Notes under the pieces: model-generated
What the model was told of the DNA's origin: nothing
The model's input: only the letters and a program-made list of their open reading frames with translations
Databases searched by the model: none
Position numbers and translations under genes: made by a program
Part shown: piece after piece, positions 14,011-20,960 of the stretch
How the letters are laid out: each line of letters starts with the position of its first letter
Position numbering within the stretch: the stretch's first letter is position 1
Source: a virus
Length of the DNA stretch: 29,625 nt
Reading direction: 5' to 3' (one strand)
IMG/VR virus record: IMGVR_UViG_3300004463_000648
Coordinates: 1-29,625 of that record

Positions 14011-14654
14011 GCGCGGACCTCGCGCACCAGGATGGAGGACGCGGTGACCAGGTGCTCACCCAGGGCGCCGGGCTGGCGGTTGACGATCTCGGCCGACAGC
14101 CGGTCGACGTCGTAGCGGCAGTGCAGCTTGAAGGTGCCGGTCCAGGCGTAGGTGTCGCCGCCGGCGTGGCCGGTGATCGCCACCGCTCCGGTGGCGTAGT
14201 CCACCGTTGCGCCCGTTCCGGTGATGTTGCTGGTGCTGCCGGAGCGGGTGCGCAGCACGGCCACCGGCGTGTCCGGCAGGACCACGCGCCGGTCGTAGGC
14301 GGCCGCGCCGCTGCCGTAGCGCTTGTGCAGGTAGAACGTGCCGTCGGCGGCCACCACGGCGCCGGCGGCGCTGAGCAACCTGCCGTTGGCGGCCGTGGCC
14401 TGGAAGTCCAGGTAGTTCTTGAACGGGAAGGTGTTGACCCGGCCGCGGACGCTGTTGAAGTGGTCGAGCACGAGCTGGAAGTCGCCGACGGTGCGCACGG
14501 CCATGGCGAGCTCGAAGTCGTGCAGGCTGTCCTGCCACGCCTGGTTGCGCTGCTCCGCGCCACCCCAGGACGGCGTGACGGTGGAGCGCCACTCGACCGT
14601 GGAGCGGGCGCCCAGCGCGATGCACTCCGGGAACGGGATGTTGACGAAGCTCAT
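14007..14654 (-). CDS. DUF2460 distal tail protein
   Basis: This 215-residue protein matches DUF2460: MSFVNIPFPECIALGARSTV at the start, SWGGAEQRNQAWQDSLHDFE in the characteristic early segment, FNSVRGRVNTFPFKNYLDFQ in the centre, and a galectin-like C-terminal part ending YDVDRLSAEIVNRQPG. It is the counterpart of GTA g12, a Dit-like ring that links the tail tube to the hub. The length is standard. Start and stop overlap the neighbours by 4 bp each, showing translational coupling in the tail operon. Confidence 0.9.
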   Translation of the reverse strand: MSFVNIPFPECIALGARSTVEWRSTVTPSWGGAEQRNQAWQDSLHDFELAMAVRTVGDFQLVLDHFNSVRGRVNTFPFKNYLDFQATAANGRLLSAAGAVVAADGTFYLHKRYGSGAAAYDRRVVLPDTPVAVLRTRSGSTSNITGTGATVDYATGAVAITGHAGGDTYAWTGTFKLHCRYDVDRLSAEIVNRQPGALGEHLVTASSILVREVRA

Positions 14655-16792
14655 GCCGTCCCCCGGGTCACGGCGGTGCCGACGGCGCGCTGCACATCGG
14701 CCGCGATCTGCTCGCGCGTGCGCCGGTCGACCGCGCCGCTGACGGCCACGGTGATCGGCGCGTTGACGCTGACCTGGCGGCCCATCGCGGCGGTCTGCGC
14801 GGCCGGCAGCACGGTGCCGGCAGTGCGCGGGACGAACATCTCCGGCCCCTGCTCGCCCACTAGGTAGGGGCGACCGCCGATCACATCGCCGCCGCCCGCG
14901 CGCCCGCCGCCGAAGAATGACGACGCGAACGAGCCGAGCGTCTGCAACAGGCCACCGCCGCCGCTGCCGTAGGTGCCGCCGCCAGCATTCGCGCCGCCGA
15001 GAACATCCTTGAAGTTCTTGAGGATGCTGCCGAAGATGCCGTCGCCCTCGCCGCCCTTGAGCAGGTCGCCGAACAGCGCCTTTGCGATGTCGGCCGCCAG
15101 TGCCTCGGCAACCATGCGGTTGATCATGTCGACGAAGCCGTCGCCGATGTTCTTGAAGTTGCCGGACATCAGGTCGTAGAGCCCCTGGCCGAGTTGGTCC
15201 TGCGCGTTCTCGGCAAAGCGCTTCGAGAAGGTGTCGACCGTATCGGCCGTCTTGCCCGCTGCAGCGGTGGTACGGTCATAGGCGTCCTGGGCGTTGAACA
15301 CCGCGCGGCTGTAGGTGTCCCAGTCGATCGCACCCTTCTGCAGCAGGTCGTTCAGCCGCGCCTGCTCGGCCCCCAGCCGCTCGAGCGGCGTGCGCGTGGC
15401 CTCGTAGACCGCCACGCCAGCGCTGCGCAGCGCCTCCTGCGACTGCGCCAGGTCGCGCAGTTGCTGGTCCTCGGCCTTGAGCTGGTCGGTCAGCCGGCGC
15501 GCGGCGTCGATCTGCTCAGCCACGCCGACGAGTGCCGCCTGCTGCGCGGCGCTGACCTTACCCAGCCGGCCGGCCTGGATGTCGGCCAGCACCTGCTCGG
15601 TGACGGTGAGGTCCTGCGTGCGCTCGAGCTGCTTCTGCAGCGACTCGAGGTAGCGCTCGGCCTCCGACACCCGGGGGGCACTGGCGCCGCGCGCCCCGCC
15701 GGTACCCGCTGGCGGCGGCGGCGCCGGCGGATTGAAGACGATCGGCGGCTTCGACAGCCCGAGGCGGCGCGATTCGGCCTCGCTCTGGTCGTCGGGGCTG
15801 AACTTGGGCTGGACGTTCAGGCCCAGGATGCGGCGCTCGAAGGCATCGAGCTCGGCGCGCGCGCGGGCGGCGTCTTCCTTGACGGCGGCGCTGATCGCGT
15901 TGAAGCCCTTGATGTCCAGCCGCGCCAGCGCGGCGATCTGCGCGGCGATCGCACCGATCTCGCGGCCGACGCCGACGAACACGAAGGCCACGTTGGCAGC
16001 CACCACGGCGAGCGTTTCGAACACAGTGCGCAGCACTGCACCGGCTGCGTTCAGCAGCGTGGTGCCGACCTCGGTGTCGCGCACGTAGTCCAGGAATGCC
16101 TGGAAGCTCGGGATCAGCTCGGCCGCCACCACCTTGGCGGTGGTCGAGAGCTCGCTGCGCATCGTGGCCAGCGTCTTGCTGAACTCGTCTGCCGCGGCGA
16201 TCTGGTCGTCGGTCAGCGTGACATTGCGGCCCTGGGACTCGGCGAGGTCGTTGAGGAACGGGATCAGCTCCGCACCAGCCTTGCCGAAGAGCTGCACCGC
16301 CACGGCCGTCTTGCCCGCACCGTCTTCGAACTCGCCGAGCGCGCGCGCAACGCGGTCGAGCTGCTCCACGGGCGACAGACGCTTGAACTCGTCCAGCGGG
16401 ATGTTGATGGCCGCCAGCGCCTTGGCCACGCCGGCCGATTCGTCGTCCGCCTTCGCCAGCGCTGCGGTCAGCCGCACCGAGGCCGAGGCCACGGTGTCGA
16501 GCGCGGTGCCGCTCTGGTCAGCCGCGAGCTGCAGGCTGGCCACCGCCGAGGCGGCGTCGCCGATCTTCTCGGCGATGTCCTGGTACTGCCCGATGCTCTG
16601 CGCGAACTGGTCGACGATCGCGATCGAGCCGCCGATGGCCGCCGCGATCGCGCCCACGCCAGCGGCGATGCGAGAGCCGGCGTCGACCACGTTCTTCTCG
16701 AACTGCCGCAGTCGCTTCTCGGCGCGACCGGTGTCCGTCTCGAACGAGCCGGTGCGCATGAGCAGGTCGATGATGATCGATCCAGCCGCCAT
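14651..16792 (-). CDS. Tail tape measure protein
   Basis: This 713-residue protein carries the usual marks of a tape measure: an amphipathic helical N-terminus (DLLMRTGSFETDTGRAEKRL), long Ala-rich coiled-coil segments, and a hydrophobic membrane-inserting region near residues 255-300 (VFETLAVVAANVAFVFVGVG). The GKTAVAVQLFGKAGAELIPF block is found in many lambda-like tape measures. A low-complexity Pro/Gly linker follows near residue 350, then a Gly-rich segment and the C-terminal ISVAV-type (APITVAVSGAVDRRTREQIA) motif. At about 0.15 nm per residue it would imply a tail of roughly 100 nm. The start follows the T-chaperone stop as TAATG. Confidence 0.9.
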   Translation of the reverse strand: MAAGSIIIDLLMRTGSFETDTGRAEKRLRQFEKNVVDAGSRIAAGVGAIAAAIGGSIAIVDQFAQSIGQYQDIAEKIGDAASAVASLQLAADQSGTALDTVASASVRLTAALAKADDESAGVAKALAAINIPLDEFKRLSPVEQLDRVARALGEFEDGAGKTAVAVQLFGKAGAELIPFLNDLAESQGRNVTLTDDQIAAADEFSKTLATMRSELSTTAKVVAAELIPSFQAFLDYVRDTEVGTTLLNAAGAVLRTVFETLAVVAANVAFVFVGVGREIGAIAAQIAALARLDIKGFNAISAAVKEDAARARAELDAFERRILGLNVQPKFSPDDQSEAESRRLGLSKPPIVFNPPAPPPPAGTGGARGASAPRVSEAERYLESLQKQLERTQDLTVTEQVLADIQAGRLGKVSAAQQAALVGVAEQIDAARRLTDQLKAEDQQLRDLAQSQEALRSAGVAVYEATRTPLERLGAEQARLNDLLQKGAIDWDTYSRAVFNAQDAYDRTTAAAGKTADTVDTFSKRFAENAQDQLGQGLYDLMSGNFKNIGDGFVDMINRMVAEALAADIAKALFGDLLKGGEGDGIFGSILKNFKDVLGGANAGGGTYGSGGGGLLQTLGSFASSFFGGGRAGGGDVIGGRPYLVGEQGPEMFVPRTAGTVLPAAQTAAMGRQVSVNAPITVAVSGAVDRRTREQIAADVQRAVGTAVTRGTA

Positions 16793-17420
16793 TACGCTTT
16801 CCTCGGAGGTGGTTTGATGCCGAAGGCCTTGAAGCTGTTGAGCTCGGCCTGGGAGTAGCCCTGCGGTACCGGCTCGGGGGCGAGCCAGTCCAGCTTGTCT
16901 TTCACGTTGCCGCCCATCGACGCACCCACCAGCGCAGCAGGCCGGTGATAGCGGTGCAGGTCATCGAAGGGGAAGTGCCGGTAGAACTGGACCCACTGCA
17001 GGAACTCCTGCTGCGTCATCACGCTCTGCCACTCGGCCACCGTGCGGCCGCCGAGCGCGAGGGCGAGGACGTGCCAGAACCATTCCTCGCCCCTGGCCGC
17101 TAGCCGTTTCCCGCGGCGTCGCCCATGCCGTTGACGGCCAGCAGCGCCTCGCTGATCGCCTTCTCGGCCGCCGGCTTGAGGCGCAGCGCTTCCTTGAGGG
17201 TGATCGCGGGCTTGCCCTCCGGCGTGCACAGGCTGGCAGCGATGAGTCTGGCCATCGCGCCGGCCTGCACATCCTCGTCCTTCGACTGCGTGGCCGAGAA
17301 GAAGCGCCGGAACTCGGCAGCGGCGAGCTGCTTGAAGTGCAGCTCGTGCTCGCTGCCGTCGGGCAGCTTCACCTGACGGGCGACGACGGCGTCGCTGATG
17401 AAGAGCGCCTGGTTCAGCAT
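16792..17420 (-). CDS. Tail assembly chaperone GT fusion, made by -1 frameshift
   Basis: The second reading frame here encodes a segment typical of lambda T-like tail assembly proteins: GEEWFWHVLALALGGRTVAE, then QSVMTQQEFLQWVQFYRHFP. It has no convincing start of its own; upstream of the slip site its frame reads low-complexity Arg/Ala. Slipping back one base at GGGAAAC (17106-17112) joins AAGN of the upstream protein to RLAARGEEW, giving a fusion of about 208 residues. The fusion would bind the tape measure with its T domain while its G domain recruits major tail protein. The coordinates cover both frames; the reading frame changes at 17106. The stop overlaps the tape measure start. Confidence 0.85.
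17100..17420 (-). CDS. Tail assembly chaperone G
   Basis: This 106-residue protein starts MLNQALFISDAVVARQVKLP and continues with DGSEHELHFKQLAAAEFRRF. This is a typical beginning of phage tail chaperones, in which an F-R-R-F segment follows two short strands. The second half is helical (LKEALRLKPAAEKAISEALL). It is the shorter, more abundant product of the frameshift pair and would coat the tape measure before the tail tube polymerises. Its stop lies two codons after the slippery heptamer. It begins 2 bp after the major tail protein stop. Confidence 0.85.
   Translation of the reverse strand: MLNQALFISDAVVARQVKLPDGSEHELHFKQLAAAEFRRFFSATQSKDEDVQAGAMARLIAASLCTPEGKPAITLKEALRLKPAAEKAISEALLAVNGMGDAAGNG
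17106..17112 (-). promoter_or_regulatory. -1 ribosomal frameshift site G_GGA_AAC
   Basis: On the minus strand the G-chaperone frame reads GCG GGA AAC GGC TAG. The heptamer GGGAAAC fits the X_XXY_YYZ rule with the correct codon phase and differs only in the last base from the lambda G/GT site GGGAAAG. After slippage the next codon is CGG, which enters the open T frame and bypasses the TAG. Confidence 0.85.
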
Positions 17421-17422
17421 GT

Positions 17423-17914
17423 TCAGGCCGGCGTGAAGGCGTTGAACACGACCGAGCCGCTGCGCTGGATCAGCATCGTGCCGCGCACCAGGTCGTTGGT
17501 CGCGGCGTCGATCGTGACGTCGGCGATGTAGCCCTCGAACTCGAACGAGCTGCGATCGGTGGGGGCGATGAAGGTGTCGTCGGTGTCCAGCGTCGGGTCC
17601 GTTTCGGACTCGCTGAGGCACTCGATCCACTTCAGCACCGTGCCGGCGTCCTTGAGCTGGAACAACACCTGGTGGCTGCCATCGCGCGGCACCAGGTTGA
17701 ACGGCACGGTGACGGTGCCCGGGTTGCCGAGGCCGGCCTTGAAGGTCTTGTCGCCCACGGTGTCCAGGCAGCTGTCCTCGATCTGGTCCTTGGCGCCGCC
17801 CAGGCCGGTGATGCCGGTCGGGCATGCCATCTTCACGATCTCCGGGACGGAGCTGCTGAGCGTGTCCACGAAGAACAGCTCGGTGCCTTGGGAAACGACG
17901 GTTCCGATGGTCAT
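17423..17914 (-). CDS. Major tail tube protein
   Basis: This 163-residue protein is probably the tail tube subunit. MTIGTVVSQGTELFFVD is a common start of lambda-like and GTA-like tube proteins. KTFKAGLGNPGTVTVPFNLV and SHQVLFQLKDAGTVLKWIEC fit the two-sheet tube fold, and FEFEGYIADVTIDAATNDLV near the end is typical of the family. It stands between the tail completion genes and the chaperone pair. A clear hairpin-and-T terminator lies just upstream of it (17936-17957), so it may have its own promoter or rely on readthrough. Confidence 0.9.
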   Translation of the reverse strand: MTIGTVVSQGTELFFVDTLSSSVPEIVKMACPTGITGLGGAKDQIEDSCLDTVGDKTFKAGLGNPGTVTVPFNLVPRDGSHQVLFQLKDAGTVLKWIECLSESETDPTLDTDDTFIAPTDRSSFEFEGYIADVTIDAATNDLVRGTMLIQRSGSVVFNAFTPA

Positions 17915-17935
17915 GGTGTGCCCCTTTCAGGCAAG

Positions 17936-17957
17936 AAAAAGCCCGCGTTCAGCGGGC
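17936..17957 (-). terminator. Rho-independent terminator-like hairpin upstream of major tail gene
   Basis: On the minus strand, GCCCGC-TGAAC-GCGGGC is followed directly by TTTTTCTT. The 6-bp GC stem, 5-nt loop and T-tract meet the usual criteria for an intrinsic terminator. It lies between the DUF3168 gene and the major tail gene, inside what is otherwise one continuous operon, so it probably attenuates transcription or protects RNA ends. Confidence 0.75.
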
Positions 17958-17981
17958 CCGGTTGGTGATTCGGTGGTGGCG

Positions 17982-18374
17982 TCAGGCGCTGCTGACGATC
18001 TCGGTGCGGTCGTTGAACCAGTCGAACTGCAGCGCGATGCGGTAGAGCTTGGTCTCGGGCTCGCGCAAGTCGATCGGCATCCCGGTCATGTGCGCGTAGG
18101 GCTCGATCGCGTCGCGCGCCGCCTCGGCCAGCGCGTCGACGCCGGCACGCGTCTGGTGATAGCAGTCGATCTGCACCGCCATGCGGTCGGTGCTGGGCAG
18201 GCCGCTGAGATGGTTCTCCGGCGCGGCGCCGACGATGGCCCAGACGATGTAGGGTCGCGCCGTGTCCTGCGGCGCTTCGCCGTTGGGCCAGATCCGCGGC
18301 GGGTTGGTGCCGACGATGTTCTTGACCGCTTCGGATTCCTTCAGCGCGCGAAAGACCGGCGGCTTGAGGCTCAC
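17982..18374 (-). CDS. DUF3168 tail terminator/completion protein
   Basis: This 130-residue protein matches DUF3168. The N-terminal helix (PPVFRALKESEAVKNIVGTN) leads to RIWPNGEAPQDTARPYIVW, the typical PxxxxxPYIVW signature, followed by a strand QIDCYHQT and a helix RAGVDALAEAARDAIEPY. It corresponds to lambda gpU/HK97-type tail terminators that cap the tail tube. The start is GTG, overlapping the previous stop as GTGA. It is the last gene before the terminator-like hairpin. Confidence 0.9.
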   Translation of the reverse strand: MSLKPPVFRALKESEAVKNIVGTNPPRIWPNGEAPQDTARPYIVWAIVGAAPENHLSGLPSTDRMAVQIDCYHQTRAGVDALAEAARDAIEPYAHMTGMPIDLREPETKLYRIALQFDWFNDRTEIVSSA

Positions 18375-18865
18375 GACAGGCCGCCCTTCTTCCCGAGCTT
18401 GCGAACGATGCGGTCGATCGACTTCAGCAGCTCGGTCTCCGTCGTCGCGATGGCCTGGCGCGCGGTGGCACTGAAAGCCGGCCGCAGCCAGGGCTCGGCG
18501 GGCTGCTGGCTGCTGCCGTACTCGAGCAGCTGCGCGGTCTTCAGCGTCGTGACCTGCGCGCCCTTGCGGCCGTAGGACTTGCGGCGCACGCGCACCAGGT
18601 AGCGCTCGCCCTTGCCGTCGGCCGGCTCCTTGCCGCGGGTGACGACCAGGTTCTTCAGCAGCAGGCCGGTGGACTGCGCCTGCTCCTGGTCGGCGGCGTT
18701 GCTCACCGACTGCTGCAGGTTGGCCTGCGCCTGCTTGAGGATCACCACGGCGCCCTTGCGCAGCGCGGCGCGCACCGGACCGCCGCGCTTGCTGACCACT
18801 TCGGGCGGCAGCCGCTTCAGCAGGGCCAGCACGCCGTCGAGGCCTTCAAGACGGACGGTGGTCAC
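18371..18865 (-). CDS. HK97 gp10-like head-tail joining protein
   Basis: This 164-residue protein matches the HK97-gp10_like family. The N-terminal helical start (LEGLDGVLALLKRLPPEV) is followed by RAALRKGAVVILKQAQANLQ, the beta-rich middle part TRGKEPADGKGERYLVRVRR, and the C-terminal LLEYGSSQQPAEPWLRPAF motif, which is diagnostic for the family. Such proteins help complete the neck or tail end. The GTG start overlaps the previous gene by 4 bp. Confidence 0.9.
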   Translation of the reverse strand: MTTVRLEGLDGVLALLKRLPPEVVSKRGGPVRAALRKGAVVILKQAQANLQQSVSNAADQEQAQSTGLLLKNLVVTRGKEPADGKGERYLVRVRRKSYGRKGAQVTTLKTAQLLEYGSSQQPAEPWLRPAFSATARQAIATTETELLKSIDRIVRKLGKKGGLS

Positions 18866-19131
18866 AGCGGCATCCTCTGATCACGCTCGGCGCCGGCCGG
18901 ATGCCCATCCAGCGTGAGTGCAGGCGCCTGGAAACCTTCGTCGGGCTCGGTGGCGAAGTACTCGCACTTCACGGTCACGATCTCGCCAACGGCGAAGCGC
19001 ACCTCGAACGAGCGCACGGTCTCAGGAACCTGCAGCGCATCGCGCAGAAGCTCCTGCAGCTGTTTTCCAAGGCCGTGGTCAGTCGTCAGCATCTTCATTT
19101 GCGGCTCATTCACTTCAGGCTCCAATCTCAT
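18862..19131 (-). CDS. Hypothetical phage protein (89 aa)
   Basis: I do not recognise this protein. It consists of a helical N-terminal half (GLGKQLQELLRDALQVPETV), a central beta-strand segment (RSFEVRFAVGEIVTVKCEYF) and a short polar tail. ATG 19131 overlaps the glycosyltransferase stop by 4 bp; Met12 is a possible later start. It lies between the glycosyl/methyl-transferase insert and the gp10-like gene, so it may belong to either the neck proteins or the insert. Confidence 0.7.
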   Translation of the reverse strand: MRLEPEVNEPQMKMLTTDHGLGKQLQELLRDALQVPETVRSFEVRFAVGEIVTVKCEYFATEPDEGFQAPALTLDGHPAGAERDQRMPL

Positions 19132-19826
19132 GCGTGCGCGTCCTGCAACTCGAGATACCGATCGGCGTCCGGTCCGACCCACTCGCGCAGCAACCGCCCG
19201 CCGTGGTCCGGCGTGCCGGTGAACGACTGCCGGTGCCCCGCGCCGATGCCGCCGCGCCCCGGCAGGCCCTTGATGCCGACCACGCGGTGCCCGCCGATGA
19301 GCCGGCCGCCGCCCGCGCGCCACAGGTGGATGTCGATGAACTTCAGGTGCGCCGTGCACATGGCGCGCAGCCGCTTGAGCGCCTGGCCGCGCACCGCCGT
19401 GCTGCACAGGCTGGCGTGGCTGCCGTTGACGAGCTGCCGGCCAACGCCACGCGCGAGGTTGTAGTAACGCGCATGGCCCTCGCCCACCAGCTCGGCCGTC
19501 TGCAGCGCCTCATGCACGGTGGCCAGCCAGTCGGGCGCGTACCAGTCGTCGTCCTCGATCACGGCCACCGACTCGGCGTCGCCGATGACGGCCAGGCCGG
19601 CCAGGAGGTTGCGGGCCTGCGTGTTTTCGCCGGAGCGCCAGTACGGCCGCGGGCGCACGACGCATAGCTCCCAGCCCGGCCGCGCGAAGGACAGCGGCTG
19701 CGCCTGCTCGCCGTCGTCGACGATGACCCAGCGCACCGGCCCGTCGAACGTCTGTCGTGCCATCCACTGTTCGCACAGGCCCCAGGCCTGCGGTCGGCAG
19801 CCGGTCGCGGTAAGCAGGGTCAGCAC
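19128..19826 (-). CDS. GT-A-like glycosyltransferase
   Basis: This 232-residue protein starts at a GTG (19826) with GGGAGG just upstream, overlapping the previous gene by 7 bp. VLTLLTATGCRPQAWGLCEQ at the N-terminus and VRWVIVDDGE (31-40) match a Rossmann-like GT-A nucleotide-sugar-binding start. VAVIEDDDWYAPDWL (87-101) carries the DxD metal and sugar-phosphate motif of family 2-like glycosyltransferases. GQALKRLR and VVGIKGLPGRGGIGAGH follow in the acceptor half. It would transfer a sugar from a nucleotide donor to an unknown acceptor. It has no membrane helix. Its setting among structural genes points to modification of a virion protein or of phage DNA, which is inference. Confidence 0.75.
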   Translation of the reverse strand: MLTLLTATGCRPQAWGLCEQWMARQTFDGPVRWVIVDDGEQAQPLSFARPGWELCVVRPRPYWRSGENTQARNLLAGLAVIGDAESVAVIEDDDWYAPDWLATVHEALQTAELVGEGHARYYNLARGVGRQLVNGSHASLCSTAVRGQALKRLRAMCTAHLKFIDIHLWRAGGGRLIGGHRVVGIKGLPGRGGIGAGHRQSFTGTPDHGGRLLREWVGPDADRYLELQDAHA

Positions 19827-20431
19827 AGCACCTCCCGAAGCGGTTTCAGCGCGAAGCACCTGAGGGTGGTTTCGCGCGAGCAGTTGATGACCTCGACGCC
19901 GAGGCGCTTGAAATCCAGCGCTGCACGCGCGAAGTGCCCACGCCACAAGCTCCAGTTCGCCGGCCGGCGCACACCCTCGGGGTGATCACCATGCCAGTGC
20001 CCGCCGCTCTGGTCGAAGCCCAGCATCACGATGCGCGCCGCTCCGAACTGGAACGCCAGCCCGAGCGCGCAGAAGCCGCTGTTGCCGCCCCAGCCGATGA
20101 CGCCGGGGCGCGCGCTGATGCCGGCCACTTTCTTGTCGTAGGGGCAGCGGTGCATTCCCTCGGGCGCATAGTCCGCGTCGCCGGTCCAGAACTCGCCCCT
20201 GCACTTCGCGCGCATCGCATCGATCTCTTCGCGCCACCACGGCGGGTCGCTGCTGTAGTGCACGTCGGCCCAGGGCGCCAGGCGCCAGGTCGAGTTGACG
20301 GTGATGACCCGAGCCTGGCCGCGGCACCAGTCCGCGTCCTCCTGCGTCATGCTCGGGCCGCTGGCCAGCACGGCGACGGTCTCGCCGGCCCAGCGGCGCC
20401 AATCAGGGAACACGGGCGACCGCGAAGACAT
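19820..20431 (-). CDS. MptE/DUF115-like protein, paralogue A
   Basis: This 203-residue protein has a Rossmann-like start, GETVAVLASGPSMTQEDADW, with the GxGPS-type loop at 22-29. VITVNSTWRLAPWADVHYSS (42-61), a WW pair, GGNSGFCALGLA (115-126), MLGFD (136-140), HWHGDHP (145-151) and VINCSR (181-186) follow. These motifs recur in paralogue B (20942-21580). The GPS loop with vN..R recalls DUF115/MptE-type proteins and the GT29/GT42 sialyltransferase fold, but the reaction is not established. The three His residues of HWHGDH could be catalytic or bind metal. No membrane segment is present. Confidence 0.7.
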   Translation of the reverse strand: MSSRSPVFPDWRRWAGETVAVLASGPSMTQEDADWCRGQARVITVNSTWRLAPWADVHYSSDPPWWREEIDAMRAKCRGEFWTGDADYAPEGMHRCPYDKKVAGISARPGVIGWGGNSGFCALGLAFQFGAARIVMLGFDQSGGHWHGDHPEGVRRPANWSLWRGHFARAALDFKRLGVEVINCSRETTLRCFALKPLREVLC

Positions 20432-20960
20432 GGATGGGCACGCGCTTCTTGAAGACCTGCGTGTCGTGGTTGCGCAGCTCGAGCACGGTGTCGCCGGCGT
20501 ACTCGGTCTGGATGTCGATGAAGCCGGCGTCCTCGAGCAGGCCGCGAAGGCCGCTGTCGGTGTAGCGGTAGTAGTCGTCCGGGTAGCCGTGGATGTGGAA
20601 GCAGGTCAGCGTGGTGACGACGATGGAACCGCCGGGGCGGATCACGCGGCGCAGCTCCGGCAGCGCCAGCCAGGGCCGGCGCACATGCTCGAGCACCTCG
20701 CTGCAGAGCACGGAAGAGAAGCGGCCTTCCCACTCGGCCGGCAGGGCGTGGATGTCGGCCACCTGGTCGACGCCCAGCCCCGGCTGCATGTCGACGCCCA
20801 ACCAGGCACCGCGCGCGAGGTCGTTGTTCACCAGCCACCAGGCCGCCGGGTTGTGGCGGCGACTGCCGACCTCGAGCACGTCGTCGCCCAGCGCGTCGGC
20901 ATGTCGCTCGATCCAGTGGCGCACGCGGCCGCGCACGGTGTTCAACGGGGCGCGAGGCAT
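20403..20960 (-). CDS. Class I SAM-dependent methyltransferase
   Basis: This 185-residue protein has a standard SAM-binding order: motif I DDVLEVGSRRHNPAAW (26-41), acidic Asp57 after strand 2 (WLGVDMQPG), DQVADIHALP, motif IV-like SSVLCSEVLEHVRRPWLALP (82-101) and motif V-VI RPGGSIVVTTLTCFHIHGYP (108-127). It has the look of a methyltransferase acting on a small molecule or a glycan, of the type found in polysaccharide gene clusters, and lacks the DPPY/NPPY or PC motifs of DNA methylases. ATG 20960 overlaps paralogue B's end by 19 bp, and its own end overlaps paralogue A by 29 bp. A sugar O-methyltransferase is the best guess. Confidence 0.8.
   Translation of the reverse strand: MPRAPLNTVRGRVRHWIERHADALGDDVLEVGSRRHNPAAWWLVNNDLARGAWLGVDMQPGLGVDQVADIHALPAEWEGRFSSVLCSEVLEHVRRPWLALPELRRVIRPGGSIVVTTLTCFHIHGYPDDYYRYTDSGLRGLLEDAGFIDIQTEYAGDTVLELRNHDTQVFKKRVPIHVFAVARVP

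Noticed and set aside
15194-16858. 554-codon open frame on the + strand opposite the tape measure gene
   Set aside because: Shadow composition (RARG, LRQR repeats) with no recognisable domain; the minus-strand tape measure is well supported.
16792-17229. Stand-alone T-chaperone gene starting at 17229
   Set aside because: The first residues in that frame are low-complexity Arg/Ala/Gln and overlap the G frame; the slippery site explains expression better.
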